Below are positions 8,337 to 18,418 of a stretch of 64,000 nt of DNA, one piece after another; the stretch's first letter is position 1, and every line of letters starts with the position of its first letter. Both the position numbers and the translations under genes were made by a program. A model generated the notes under the pieces. That model was not told where the DNA came from. It did not search any database and was given only the letters and a program-made list of their open reading frames with translations. The stretch is taken from the NCBI GenBank assembly GCA_947489425.1, contig CANLDL010000005.1, positions 274,913 through 338,912 of the forward strand, read 5' to 3'. Origin of the DNA: an uncultured Pseudomonadales bacterium (GTDB lineage Bacteria > Pseudomonadota > Gammaproteobacteria > Pseudomonadales > Cellvibrionaceae).

Positions 8337-11300
8337 ATGAACAGAGGTATATACCGCTTAATATTTAATGCGGCTAAGGGTGTGATTGAGGTGGCTGGGG
8401 AACTGGCATCGAGTCAAGGTAAAGATAAGCAAATAGGCGCATCCTCCCGTACACGTTCATCCAGTCTATCCGTAGGGTTTAAGCCCTTAACCTTTGCCTG
8501 CCTTGTGGCTATGGGGCAAGTGTGGTCACCCATTGCCTTGTCGCAAATTGTGGTTGACGGCAGCGTTGCTCAGCAAACACAAGTCACTAATACGGCCAAT
8601 GGCCTTCCTCAAGTCAATATTAATGCGGCTACTGCCGGTGGTGTCTCGCGTAATACCTTTACGCAGTTCGATGTGGGTCGCCAAGGGGTGATCCTCAACA
8701 ATGCAATTACTAATACCCCGACTCAACAGGCCGGTTTTGTGGCGGCCAACCCAAATTTAGTGGGTGGGCAAGCCCGTGTAATTTTAAACGAAGTGAACTC
8801 AACGCAACGAAGTGTGCTCAACGGCTTTTTAGAAGTCGCAGGGCAACGCGCCGATGTGATTGTTGCCAACCCCGCTGGTATTACCTGCTCGGGCTGTGGG
8901 TTTATTAATGTGCAGCGCGGTACCCTTACTACAGGTGATCCTACGTTTACCAACGGTGAACTGTCGGGGTTTCGTGTTAATGGTGGTGAGATCACTATTG
9001 GCCGCGATGGTTTAGATGCTAGTGGTGCCGACTTTACGGATGTGATTGCCCGCTCCGTTAAAGTCAACGGAGCTATCGTCGCTAATACATTAGGTGTAAC
9101 GACAGGTCGAAACCAGGTCAATACAGATAATACTGGAGTAATCGCGCTTGCTGATGACGGCAGTGAGCGTCCAGAATTTGCTATTGATGTGGCTGCTTTA
9201 GGCGGAATGTTTGCTGGGCAAATCCATCTGATTGGCACTGAGCAAGGTGTGGGTGTACGCAACGCGGGTGATATTGGTGCGAGTGCGGGTAACTTTGTTC
9301 TGACTGCCGAAGGTGGTCTAGTCAACACAAATAGCATCGTTAGTACCGGCGATACCAACATTGCCGTTGAGGGCGACTTACGTAATGAAGGCACCCTTCA
9401 CAGCGGTGGTAACAGTCAAGTAGTGAGTGCGGCTAATGTGGTTAATGACGGTACACTTTCTGCCACAGGTAATGTCACCCTTACAGCCAATGGCAATATT
9501 ACACAAAGTGCAGATGCCGGCTTAGGTGCTGGTGTTAATGAAAACGGCGTCATTGATCAAAGCACCGATGCTAGTCTTACTGTATCGGCAGGTGGTGACC
9601 TGAATATACAAAGTAATCAGGTAGCAAGCACTAATATCAGTCTCACTGCCACTAACATTACATTAACGGATGCGCAGCAACAGGCGGATACTATCACCCT
9701 TATTGCTAATGATGACATCAATGCTAATGGGCTGGTACAAACGGCGGAGACATTAAGTATTAGTGGTGAGTCTGTGGAGATTACCGGCGGTGATCAACTA
9801 GCTGATAATACCAGCGTGACAGCAACAGTCGGTGATATCAGCTTGACTGACTCGTCACTGATAAGCACCAACAACCTAACACTCACAGCTAATGGTGATA
9901 TTGCAACGACAAACAGTGAGCTGCTGAGTACCTCAGCGACAATTGCAGCGACTAACCTTCGCAATGATGCGAATAGTACGATTGGTCAAGTGGGTGACAG
10001 TGCTATTACCATTGAGGAGAATATTGATAACGAAGGCACACTCAGTGCTGGCGCAATTGCGCTCACTGCACGGACTTTATCCAATACAGCAACGGGTGAA
10101 ATAACTGCAAATAGTGCAGATATTAATCTTGCGGTTGATTTAAATAACAGAGGGTTGTTGGATATTTCGGAGGCAGTATTAAATGCTCAAACCATCAATA
10201 ATATTGGTACAGGCCGAGTTTTTGGTGACAATATTGCACTACAAGCAACAACTATCAATAATCTTGCAGCAGGTGATAGTGCAGCCGTAATTGCCGCACG
10301 TAGTGATTTGCAAATTGGCGTCAATAACCTAAACAATGCAGAGGAATCTCTAATATTTAGTAGTGGCGACCTTACTATTGGAGGAACTTTAACTAATGGT
10401 CTTGCCACGGGTCGTGCAGGTCAAATTGTTAACGATAGCGCTACCTTAGAGGCGGGACAAAATCTTGCGATTACAGCCACGACTATTGAGAATCTTAACG
10501 ATGATATTGAGCTAACAACTGAGACCACTGTTGAGGAGAATCTGCAGGCATTTCAATTAGGCACGAGTATTAACTTTGTTGAAGGTACTGTCTCCAATGG
10601 TATCCTTAATTTAGCTAGTGGTGGTACTAGCGACGATTTTGTTACCTTTATGTTTACTCGCACCACGACACGTGATGTTATCAGTAACTCATCACCAGCG
10701 CTTATTACCGCTGCAGGTAATATTCAACTCGACACCAGCGCTTTAGTCACTAACCAAAACAGCCAAATTGCCGCAGGCAATACCTTGAGTATTGAAGGTG
10801 ATCGCATCGATAATGTAGCGATTACAGGTACAGAGCGTGTTTCAGAATCAGGTACTTTTACCCAAACTATTGGTGGTGGAGGGGCCTTTTTTGGAACATC
10901 GATTGATGGTGGTACCACAGGGCCATTTCCTTTTAGTGGTCCAGATAATTTAGTGCGTATACGACGAATTACGGGCACCCGTTTTGAAGGGGGTGAGAGT
11001 AATGCAGGCGATGTACCTTTTATATCGGAGTTTGCTGTATCTGCTGCAGGGTTTGAGACATTACCACAAATCATTAATGAATCTTTTCAAGGCGGCGACC
11101 TACAGACAGAGCGTGTATTGCGTACAGTTCAAACCACAGGTAATGATCGTGTTGATCAGATAACGTTAACCTCGAGTATGGCCGTGAGTAATCAAGTAGC
11201 GGGTGCTGGCTTAGTGATTCCTGATGCCATCGATGCTGCGGCCACCGTGGCTGATAGTGTCGATAACAACTTAGCCACACCGGTGCAAGTCACAAATTTG

Positions 11301-14300
11301 GCACCCACTTTACCCACAAATAGCTTCTTTAGCCAAAACGCTTCTCCTACAGCTAGCGTACTCATCGAAACTGACCCGCAGTTTACCAATGGTAATAACT
11401 TTTTATCCTCGGACTTCTTCCTCGATATTTTAGGGTTGGATACCGCTGATGAACAAAAACGCTTGGGCGATGGCTTTTTTGAGCAACGCTTTGTCCGTGA
11501 CCAGCTATTGGCCTTAACAGGGCAGCGCTTTTTAGCAGGCTTTGGTGATGACGAAGCGCAATATCGTGCCTTGTTAACTAGCGGGGCTGCCTTTGCGCAA
11601 GATTATAATATTATCCCTGGTGTTGCTCTAAGCGCCGAGCAACTCGCTTTACTAACCACCGATGCTGTGCTTCTTGTCAGTGAAGAAGTAACGCTAGCTG
11701 ATGGGTCTACACAAAGCGTTTTGGTGCCTCGTGTATATACCGTTGTCAGGCCTGGTGATATTAATGGCAGTGGTAGTTTATTATCGGGGCGTCAAGTAGC
11801 GCTTGCAGGGCAGGATATTAGCAATAGTGGTGCTATTGCTGGGGGACGTATCCTAACTATCGACACCAATAACTTTACCGATACCCGTGGCCACATTAAA
11901 GCAGATAGCATTCGTGCGAATGCTCGTGGTGATATCCGTTTATCAGGCAGCCAATTAACTGCAACAGATGCCCTTAGCCTTAATGCCGGCGATGATCTTA
12001 CGCTAGAACAAATTACTCAAACTGAGGAAGGGCTACAAGGCGGTACCCGTATCCGTGGTACTGATGCGACACAACTGACTGTTACTGGTGAGGTGGGTAC
12101 ACTGGCATTGAAGGCCGATAACGATCTCACGGTACTAGGTAGTCAAGTTACCAATCAGGGTGAGGGGTCAACCACTCTCACTGCGGGTAATAATCTCACC
12201 ATTGGCGCAACCACCAATCAAGAGACATCTCGGGCCTTTAACCGCACCGAGCAGGTCGGCAGCACGATTGATAGCCAAGGTGATATTAGCTTAGGGGCTA
12301 GTAATAATGTCGCGATAGAGGCCTCCAGTGTTGATGCAGGCCAAAACCTCTCGGTGAGTGGGCGTAATATTACTGTTACAGCGGGTGAAAACAGCGTAAG
12401 TCGAGGTATCGAACCCGACAGTCGCACGCGTCATACAGGCTTCAACCTTCGAGGGACTGAGCAAAGCCATACGACGAGCAGTTTAAGTGCTGGTAATGAT
12501 ATTAATTTGGATGCTGATAATACCCTCGCTATCAAAGGTAGTGCGGCTAATGCAGGTCAAGATATCACTTTAAGCGCCGAAGATATCAACATTAGCGCTG
12601 TGACCAATGAGTCCACGACAAATACCGGCGGTGTTATTGGCTCTAAGGGCTTTAGTACGGCCACGACCCAAACTCAAACCAGTAGCACGTTAACTGCGGG
12701 TAACAACGTCACTGCAACTGCTACTGATGGTATTAATATTACTGGTAGCGATATTACTGCGGTTAACAATATTGCCTTACAGGCCGATGATATTGCTATT
12801 GCATCGGCTGAGAGTAATAGCAGCTCTCGTAGTCGATCTTTCAGCACCCGTCGAGAAAGCCGTGATCGTGTAAATATTACTGCTAATCTAACTGCAGGGA
12901 ATAATGTCACTCTCGATGCAACAAACAATATTGATCTTACGGGTACTAATGTGCAGGCAGGTGAGAATATCGCTCTGAATGCGGGAGGTGATACGACCAT
13001 TGCTGTGGCGCAAGACGAGGCTTACACCTACTCCCGTAAAAAGAGCAGTAGCTCCTTTGGACGCAGCAAAGTCACCATCGAAGAAACCTTGCGCACTACC
13101 AACGTGGGCGGTAACCTCAATGCAGGCAACAACATCACCATCAATGCGGAGATTGACAATGAAGGTACAGTAACCAGTAAAGAGAGTGGTAATGTACGTA
13201 TCGAGGGCAGCAACCTCACGGCAGCGGATCAAGTCGCTATTGCCGGTGATGATGTCAGCATCGTTGATAAAACAGAAATCGACTACCGCTTTAGACAAAC
13301 AACTAAAACCGGCTTTGGTGGCCTCAGCCGCATACGTAGGACACGCAGTAGTCGTGATGAAATACTTGCAAGCAGCAACGTCACCGCCGAGCAAGAAAAC
13401 CTCGATTTAATTTCCTCCAATAATCTCACCATCACTGGCTCCAATGTCGTAGCGGGTGGTGATGTTAACCTACAAGCCGATGGCGACATTACCATCGAGG
13501 CGGGCGAGCAAAACAACGAGTCCTTTTACCAAAAAGAAGAAAGTCGTATAGGGTTTTTCTCCAATGGTGGTTTAAATATTACCTTTGGTTCACTATCCAC
13601 AAACCTTGAGCAAACCCAACGCAATACGGAGCAAATCTCTAGCACTGTGGGCTCAGTTAATGGTGATGTGAATATTAATGCGGATGACGACGTAGACATT
13701 GCTGCCTCGGACATAATCACCAGCGAAGGCGATATCAACGTAGAAGCCGATAACATCAACATTACCGCTAGAGACAATGTGACTGAATTTGAGCAACTCT
13801 TCGAGCAAGATAGCGCAGGTATTACACTGGGCCTCACGGGTGGTGTAGCCGATGCGATCAACGTCATCGACGGTGCTCGTCGCAGCATCAGTAATACCGA
13901 TAATAGCACATTACAAGCATTGCGAGCCGCACAGATAGGACTTACATTAAACCAACTTAACAATGCTGGTGTAGGTCTAGACGATGTGGCTACTGACCTG
14001 AGTGCGGCCGGTGAGCAACTCAGTAATCTGGGTAACGCCCCTTTAGGTAGTGGTGCTAATACTGAAGGGGGGGCCTCTGGTGGTGTTAATATCTCCTTAA
14101 GTATTGGTGCAAGTAGCACACGAGAAGAAACTGAGAGCCGCACTACCCAAGCCTTGGGTAGCAGTTTAGCCAGTGCGGGTGATATCAATCTAACTGCCCG
14201 TGGTGATGGTACCGAGGGCAGTGGTGACATTACCACCCAGGGCGCACGACTTAATGCCAACAATATCACCCTCGATGCCGCGGATAAAATCAACCTAACC

Positions 14301-17003
14301 AGCGCCGAAAACACTAGCGAGAGCGAATCCACCTCTGAGAGCAGTGGTGGCTCTATAGGCATCTCACTTGGTGCAGGAGGTTTGCAAGTCTTTGTTGAGG
14401 CGAATCAAAGCGAAGGCCTAACTAATCAAACCGATGACCAGTTTTTAGAAAGCCAACTCACAGCGCGTAACAACGTGACAATCCGCTCAGATAGCGATAC
14501 CACATTGGAGGGCGCGCAAGTCCGCGCTGAAAGTATCAATGCGGATATTGGTGGTGACCTAAACATTATCAGTCAGCAAGATAGGAGCACCTTCGAACAA
14601 GAAAACTCCAGCTCCGGTGGCAAGTTAGGTGTCGGTATTGGTGTGACCGTGTCTCTTAATTTTAGTGAATTAGAGGCTGAGGCTAACCACCAAGCGGTAC
14701 AAGAACAATCAGGCCTGTTTGCCGGGGAAGGTGGCTTCGACATTAATGTCGAAAACAATACCCACCTAGAAGGTGGTGCCATCGTGGGTAGCTCGAACCC
14801 AGATAACAACAGAATCAGTACTGATACCTTAAGTACCGAAAACATTGAAAATATCTCAGAATTTGATATCGATTCCAGCAGTATAGGTATCGCCGTCAGC
14901 ACCGATGCCAGTGTTATTGCCAACGTTCTAAGTAATGCCCAACAATTGGCCGGTGGTGGTGGTGAGGACAGTGGCAGTGTTAGTAACACAACGAGTAGCG
15001 TGATTAGTAATGGCACCATTGACATTCGCTCGGGTGATGATGTAGCTCTGGCGGATATTAAAGATACAGAAGAAGAGGCCCATCAGGTCTTAGAGAATAT
15101 TTTTGACCCTGACCAAGTAGAGGAATTTCAGCAGGACCTTCAAGAGCAAAGAGAGATCAATCAGCTTGCCAGTGAAACTGCTAGTAATCTAGTACAAGAG
15201 ATTGTGGCTCCATTTTTGTCGAATGCTGAAGATTTAAGAAAAGAAGCCAAGAATACAAAAGACCCGAAAGAAAGAGCACGATTAATTGCCGACGCAGAAA
15301 GGATCGAAGGTCAGTTTGGGCCAAATAGTATCGGTAGCCTTTTTGCTAATTCCATACTCGTTGGCGCAATAACCGGTGATCTATCTGGAAACCTTCTTGC
15401 TACTGGTAGCCAAATTATCGGGGCTGAACTGTCAAGAGAGATTGGGCTTGCGGCTAAGTCAGGTGAGATTGATACAGCAGTACAACTGATTGCTCATGCG
15501 GCATTGGGTTGTGGGATAGGTGAAGCAAATGGTGGTAGCTGCTCTTCAGGTGCAATTGGCGGTGTCGTTGGTGAAATCGTCGGCGATGCGCTAAGGGCAG
15601 ATCTAGAAAAGCGTATCGCTGCAGGTGATATTACGATCGAAGATCTGGAGCGTTGGCGGGATCAGGGAGTAGATATTGCCGCATTAGCAGGTGGTATTGC
15701 TGCACTACTTGTTAATGGTGAGGGTAGTGATTTAGATGTGGGTGCTATTGCAGGGGAGAATGCAGCTGAAAATAATGCTTTTCAGGAGTTGTTCCGAAAG
15801 AGAGCATTTACTTTGTTAGGCCTAGGTGCCGTAACCATTCCTCTTAACGACTTAGGGTTAACTGAGGAAATCAAAGAAGAGCTATTCTCTAATACTGAAG
15901 ACGTTGCACAATTTACTCCGGAAACACTAGACTTTAATGCATTGGAGCATGAGCAATTAGCTGTTTTCCTTGATGAGGGCGAGATACTTTCCGGTGTTAT
16001 AGGCCGTGATATTCTTGGTAGAGAAGTTGAGGGTTTCCTTCTTAGGACTGAAGATGGATTCGAGTTTCAGCAATCATTATCACTACTAGATGAGGCTATT
16101 GTCGTATCTGGCTTTAATTCCATTATTAGTACAAAAGATTTCAGTAGTCGTTTAATTGTTAATCAATTTGCGCAAGGGGAGATTGCAGAAGGATTAAGGC
16201 CTAATGAGTTTTTTGATCTAGGTGATGGTTCGATTCTTATTAAAGATGAAGATGGGGGAGTATTTACCACATCTTTCGGAAGCAGTGCGTTAGGAGGTTT
16301 TGATCGCGGTGATTTTGACGAGGTAGATGCTACACAAGTCTTGACTCAAATACCGGAAGAGAGAACGGCGACTATTTTAGCGGGTACACCAATCGACATA
16401 ACACCGCCGCTTACAGAGCAAGACTTTGATCCGGTGGTTCCCCTTTCAATTACTGCATTAGGTGATCCAATACCTGAGCAGAGCCTAGAGGATCAGACTT
16501 TTGAAAATCCAATACTGCCAGAGAGCAGGGGGCAGTCATTAGTTAATGATGGTGGTTTGGAAGCTTTAGGCGATCAGCCGATTGTGTTGTTGAGTGAGGG
16601 AAATGGAGTTTCTGACGCCGCAACAATAAACACTGATTTGATCGACATTGAAACAGGTGAAAGGCGTGTTATTATTAGCGGTGACACTTCTAAGTTGCCA
16701 GATAATAGTACTAGGGCAAATTTAGGTAACATTAAAGCTAGTGAAACAATTGGTAAACCAGTTGAAGCTGTAATTAATAATAGAAAGAGACTGTTACGGG
16801 TGGATATTGAGCCTAATGGTAAGTTGCAAATCCAATCTGGAGGCGGTAAAGATTCTATTGTTGACTTTAGACCAGATTTATCAAAACCACTAGCACCTCA
16901 GATCAATAGCCAATTTAAGAGATTGCCTAAATCTGCAAGGGATCAACTTATAAGAAATGCTGAGAAAGGCTTAAAGAGATTGACAGAGACAGGAAATCTA
17001 TAA
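8337..17003 (+). CDS. cdiA: TpsA/CdiA-like giant exoprotein with polymorphic toxin C-terminus
   Basis: The protein has 2888 residues. It starts with an extended signal peptide (ESPR: MNRGIYRLIFNAAKG, hydrophobic core to about residue 69). A TPS secretion domain (about 72-320) contains NPNL and NPAG motifs and the pair CSGC. FHA-1-type repeats run to about 880. A non-repetitive segment at about 880-1165 ends in a YP-like region (FEQRFVRDQLLALTGQRFL). FHA-2-type repeats rich in GNNVT/LTAGNN continue to about 2250. A pretoxin region with CGIGEANGGSC and the VENN-like AENN lies at 2477-2480. Comparison with the orphan copy at 18420-18766 places the variable toxin start near residue 2700, so the toxin is about 189 residues. 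I do not recognise that toxin fold. GGATAAGG lies before the ATG. The candidate immunity gene starts on the next base. Confidence 0.9.
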   Translation: MNRGIYRLIFNAAKGVIEVAGELASSQGKDKQIGASSRTRSSSLSVGFKPLTFACLVAMGQVWSPIALSQIVVDGSVAQQTQVTNTANGLPQVNINAATAGGVSRNTFTQFDVGRQGVILNNAITNTPTQQAGFVAANPNLVGGQARVILNEVNSTQRSVLNGFLEVAGQRADVIVANPAGITCSGCGFINVQRGTLTTGDPTFTNGELSGFRVNGGEITIGRDGLDASGADFTDVIARSVKVNGAIVANTLGVTTGRNQVNTDNTGVIALADDGSERPEFAIDVAALGGMFAGQIHLIGTEQGVGVRNAGDIGASAGNFVLTAEGGLVNTNSIVSTGDTNIAVEGDLRNEGTLHSGGNSQVVSAANVVNDGTLSATGNVTLTANGNITQSADAGLGAGVNENGVIDQSTDASLTVSAGGDLNIQSNQVASTNISLTATNITLTDAQQQADTITLIANDDINANGLVQTAETLSISGESVEITGGDQLADNTSVTATVGDISLTDSSLISTNNLTLTANGDIATTNSELLSTSATIAATNLRNDANSTIGQVGDSAITIEENIDNEGTLSAGAIALTARTLSNTATGEITANSADINLAVDLNNRGLLDISEAVLNAQTINNIGTGRVFGDNIALQATTINNLAAGDSAAVIAARSDLQIGVNNLNNAEESLIFSSGDLTIGGTLTNGLATGRAGQIVNDSATLEAGQNLAITATTIENLNDDIELTTETTVEENLQAFQLGTSINFVEGTVSNGILNLASGGTSDDFVTFMFTRTTTRDVISNSSPALITAAGNIQLDTSALVTNQNSQIAAGNTLSIEGDRIDNVAITGTERVSESGTFTQTIGGGGAFFGTSIDGGTTGPFPFSGPDNLVRIRRITGTRFEGGESNAGDVPFISEFAVSAAGFETLPQIINESFQGGDLQTERVLRTVQTTGNDRVDQITLTSSMAVSNQVAGAGLVIPDAIDAAATVADSVDNNLATPVQVTNLAPTLPTNSFFSQNASPTASVLIETDPQFTNGNNFLSSDFFLDILGLDTADEQKRLGDGFFEQRFVRDQLLALTGQRFLAGFGDDEAQYRALLTSGAAFAQDYNIIPGVALSAEQLALLTTDAVLLVSEEVTLADGSTQSVLVPRVYTVVRPGDINGSGSLLSGRQVALAGQDISNSGAIAGGRILTIDTNNFTDTRGHIKADSIRANARGDIRLSGSQLTATDALSLNAGDDLTLEQITQTEEGLQGGTRIRGTDATQLTVTGEVGTLALKADNDLTVLGSQVTNQGEGSTTLTAGNNLTIGATTNQETSRAFNRTEQVGSTIDSQGDISLGASNNVAIEASSVDAGQNLSVSGRNITVTAGENSVSRGIEPDSRTRHTGFNLRGTEQSHTTSSLSAGNDINLDADNTLAIKGSAANAGQDITLSAEDINISAVTNESTTNTGGVIGSKGFSTATTQTQTSSTLTAGNNVTATATDGINITGSDITAVNNIALQADDIAIASAESNSSSRSRSFSTRRESRDRVNITANLTAGNNVTLDATNNIDLTGTNVQAGENIALNAGGDTTIAVAQDEAYTYSRKKSSSSFGRSKVTIEETLRTTNVGGNLNAGNNITINAEIDNEGTVTSKESGNVRIEGSNLTAADQVAIAGDDVSIVDKTEIDYRFRQTTKTGFGGLSRIRRTRSSRDEILASSNVTAEQENLDLISSNNLTITGSNVVAGGDVNLQADGDITIEAGEQNNESFYQKEESRIGFFSNGGLNITFGSLSTNLEQTQRNTEQISSTVGSVNGDVNINADDDVDIAASDIITSEGDINVEADNINITARDNVTEFEQLFEQDSAGITLGLTGGVADAINVIDGARRSISNTDNSTLQALRAAQIGLTLNQLNNAGVGLDDVATDLSAAGEQLSNLGNAPLGSGANTEGGASGGVNISLSIGASSTREETESRTTQALGSSLASAGDINLTARGDGTEGSGDITTQGARLNANNITLDAADKINLTSAENTSESESTSESSGGSIGISLGAGGLQVFVEANQSEGLTNQTDDQFLESQLTARNNVTIRSDSDTTLEGAQVRAESINADIGGDLNIISQQDRSTFEQENSSSGGKLGVGIGVTVSLNFSELEAEANHQAVQEQSGLFAGEGGFDINVENNTHLEGGAIVGSSNPDNNRISTDTLSTENIENISEFDIDSSSIGIAVSTDASVIANVLSNAQQLAGGGGEDSGSVSNTTSSVISNGTIDIRSGDDVALADIKDTEEEAHQVLENIFDPDQVEEFQQDLQEQREINQLASETASNLVQEIVAPFLSNAEDLRKEAKNTKDPKERARLIADAERIEGQFGPNSIGSLFANSILVGAITGDLSGNLLATGSQIIGAELSREIGLAAKSGEIDTAVQLIAHAALGCGIGEANGGSCSSGAIGGVVGEIVGDALRADLEKRIAAGDITIEDLERWRDQGVDIAALAGGIAALLVNGEGSDLDVGAIAGENAAENNAFQELFRKRAFTLLGLGAVTIPLNDLGLTEEIKEELFSNTEDVAQFTPETLDFNALEHEQLAVFLDEGEILSGVIGRDILGREVEGFLLRTEDGFEFQQSLSLLDEAIVVSGFNSIISTKDFSSRLIVNQFAQGEIAEGLRPNEFFDLGDGSILIKDEDGGVFTTSFGSSALGGFDRGDFDEVDATQVLTQIPEERTATILAGTPIDITPPLTEQDFDPVVPLSITALGDPIPEQSLEDQTFENPILPESRGQSLVNDGGLEALGDQPIVLLSEGNGVSDAATINTDLIDIETGERRVIISGDTSKLPDNSTRANLGNIKASETIGKPVEAVINNRKRLLRVDIEPNGKLQIQSGGGKDSIVDFRPDLSKPLAPQINSQFKRLPKSARDQLIRNAEKGLKRLTETGNL

Positions 17004-17519
17004 ATGTATTGCAAATATTTAATTTTATTTGATGATGTCGTCAAGCTTCCTCAGAGAGCAGATTTGATCAGTAAAGCTTGGGGAGAAAGGAATCCTGTAT
17101 CATTTTTTCAAAGTGATGAAGACTTGAATAAAGCTACGTTTTTAGATGTTTCTATTAACAAGTGGGAAGTTAATCCGAAGTGGTCAGATGAATACGATGT
17201 GGCGCCATTAGTTAGAATAGAGATATTGAGAGGCAGTGCAGTTAAAGATTTTACTTCTGAAAATCATATTATAGTTCCGTCAGATACTTTATCAGCATTA
17301 GTTTTTAGCCTTGATGATGGATATAAAAATATCGATATACTTCTTTTAACTCGTTTAGTATATGAAATAAAAAACTTTATTGAATGTATTGTGTATGGAT
17401 GTAATTCTCTTCCTTATCAAGAAATTAATCCGGATACATTTTTTGATAAATTACCAGGCATAAGAGACCTTAACGCAAATATACTAAATTGCATTTCTAA
17501 TTGTTCTCTTCAAAGCTAG
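17004..17519 (+). CDS. cdiI: Candidate CDI immunity protein (CdiI)
   Basis: The 171-residue, AT-rich gene starts on the base directly after the cdiA stop codon, the usual place of the immunity gene. No signal peptide or membrane segment is seen, so it is probably cytoplasmic, consistent with binding a toxin delivered into the cytoplasm. I do not recognise the family. Base composition is clearly more AT-rich than the body of cdiA, as expected for a transferred toxin/immunity module. A second open frame (17488-17646) continues past its stop in another register, so the C-terminus may be frameshifted. The role rests on position alone. Confidence 0.65.
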   Translation: MYCKYLILFDDVVKLPQRADLISKAWGERNPVSFFQSDEDLNKATFLDVSINKWEVNPKWSDEYDVAPLVRIEILRGSAVKDFTSENHIIVPSDTLSALVFSLDDGYKNIDILLLTRLVYEIKNFIECIVYGCNSLPYQEINPDTFFDKLPGIRDLNANILNCISNCSLQS

Positions 17520-17646
17520 TGATGGCACAGATGTTAGTGATTTAGAGCAATCAACGGAAATATCTAGGCTCGTAAATGTTTTGGATGAGGTTAGGCTAGA
17601 TAGGGTCAAAAATACTGAGTTTTTTGATGGTAGTCTATGGTTTTAA
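17488..17646 (+). pseudogene. Coding-like remnant overlapping the end of cdiI (frameshifted tail or second immunity remnant)
   Basis: This 52-codon open stretch in the +1 frame relative to cdiI has no start codon at its opening. It overlaps the last 32 bases of cdiI. Its translation (KASDGTDVSDLEQSTEI onward, ending EFFDGSLWF) looks like real protein. It could be the true C-terminus of cdiI after a one-base shift, or the end of another lost gene. Its last 29 bases are included in the duplicated block that recurs at 19094. Confidence 0.4.
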
Positions 17647-17829
17647 TTGACTAAAGGAGATAGTCATGCCGCGTTTGCCAAGGTTATATATGGAGGGCTG
17701 TGCGCAACATATCATTCAGCGAGGTAATAATCGCCAAGCCTGCTTTTTTGCCGATGAAGATTAACGCCTTTTATCTTGATAGGTTAAAAGGCGCATCAGA
17801 AAAATACCAAGTTTCTATTCATGCATTTG
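17618..17829 (+). repeat. Duplicated block, copy A (RAYT 5' end)
   Basis: This segment recurs almost unchanged at 19094-19304. It covers the leader with ribosome-binding site AAAGGAGA and the first roughly 54 codons of a REP-associated transposase. Copy A has ATG as start and one extra A near 17763 that shifts the frame. Confidence 0.85.
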
Positions 17830-18386
17830 TATTAATGACTAACCAGGTACACCTATTAGCAACACCCAGCGATGAGAAGGGTGCTAGTTTAATGATGCAG
17901 TCGGTAGGGCGCAGTTATGTTGGCTATGTGAATCATAAATACCAGCGCACAGGTACGCTTTGGGAGGGCCGCTATAAATCAACTCTAGTGGGTAGTGAGC
18001 GTTACTTGATGACTGTTAGTCGTTATATAGAGCTTAATCCCGTTCGAGCGAATATGGTTGAACATGCAGCTGAATACCCTTGGTCGAGCTATCAGTTTAA
18101 TGCTGTTGGTAAGCCGATAGTACTTATAAGCCCGCATTATTTATACTTACGATTAGGTAAAACACCTGCCCAACGTCAAAAATACTATCATGGGTTATTT
18201 CGTGGCCACATGTCTGATAATACATTAGAAGAAATTAGAGCTGCGACTAATAAATCATGGATTCTTGGTGATCCGCGTTTTTGTGAGCAAGTGGCGCAAG
18301 TGACAGGCCGTATAGCCTCACCGCGCCAACATGGGGGTGACAGAAAGTCCGAGAGATTTTTGCAAAAGTGGTCAGCTAGTGATTGA
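17666..18386 (+). pseudogene. REP-associated tyrosine transposase (Y1_Tnp/RAYT), frameshifted
   Basis: The gene starts MPRLPRLYMEGCAQHIIQRG, the usual RAYT opening, but an extra A creates a TAA at 17762-17764 after 32 codons. The rest of the protein is intact in the next frame to 18386: a Y1 domain with LMTNQVHLLATP, then RTGTLWEGRYKSTLV, ELNPVRANMVEHAAEYPWSSY, and the RHGGDRKS-like tail. The metal-binding HUH motif usually reads NHVHLL; here the first histidine is glutamine. Copy B at 19142 lacks the extra A and shows the original frame. The element sits downstream of cdiI and ends next to a palindrome at 18388, as RAYTs do. It is probably inactive. Confidence 0.85.
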
Positions 18387-18387
18387 T

Positions 18388-18418
18388 AAGAATCAAAGAC
18401 TCTGACCCTTTGATTAAT
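18388..18418. repeat. REP-like palindrome, copy 1
   Basis: AATCAAAG (18391-18398) pairs with CTTTGATT (18408-18415) around a loop containing CTCTGACC. It begins two bases after the transposase frame ends. A closely related palindrome in opposite orientation lies at 19000-19030. Such elements are the typical partners of RAYT transposases. Confidence 0.65.

Noticed and set aside
8723..15025. Several long minus-strand frames inside cdiA, up to 278 codons (e.g. 13526-14362, 12888-13394, 8723-9394)
   Set aside because: They are shadows of the repetitive plus-strand cdiA frame; their translations are skewed (rich in S, L, P, A) without domains.
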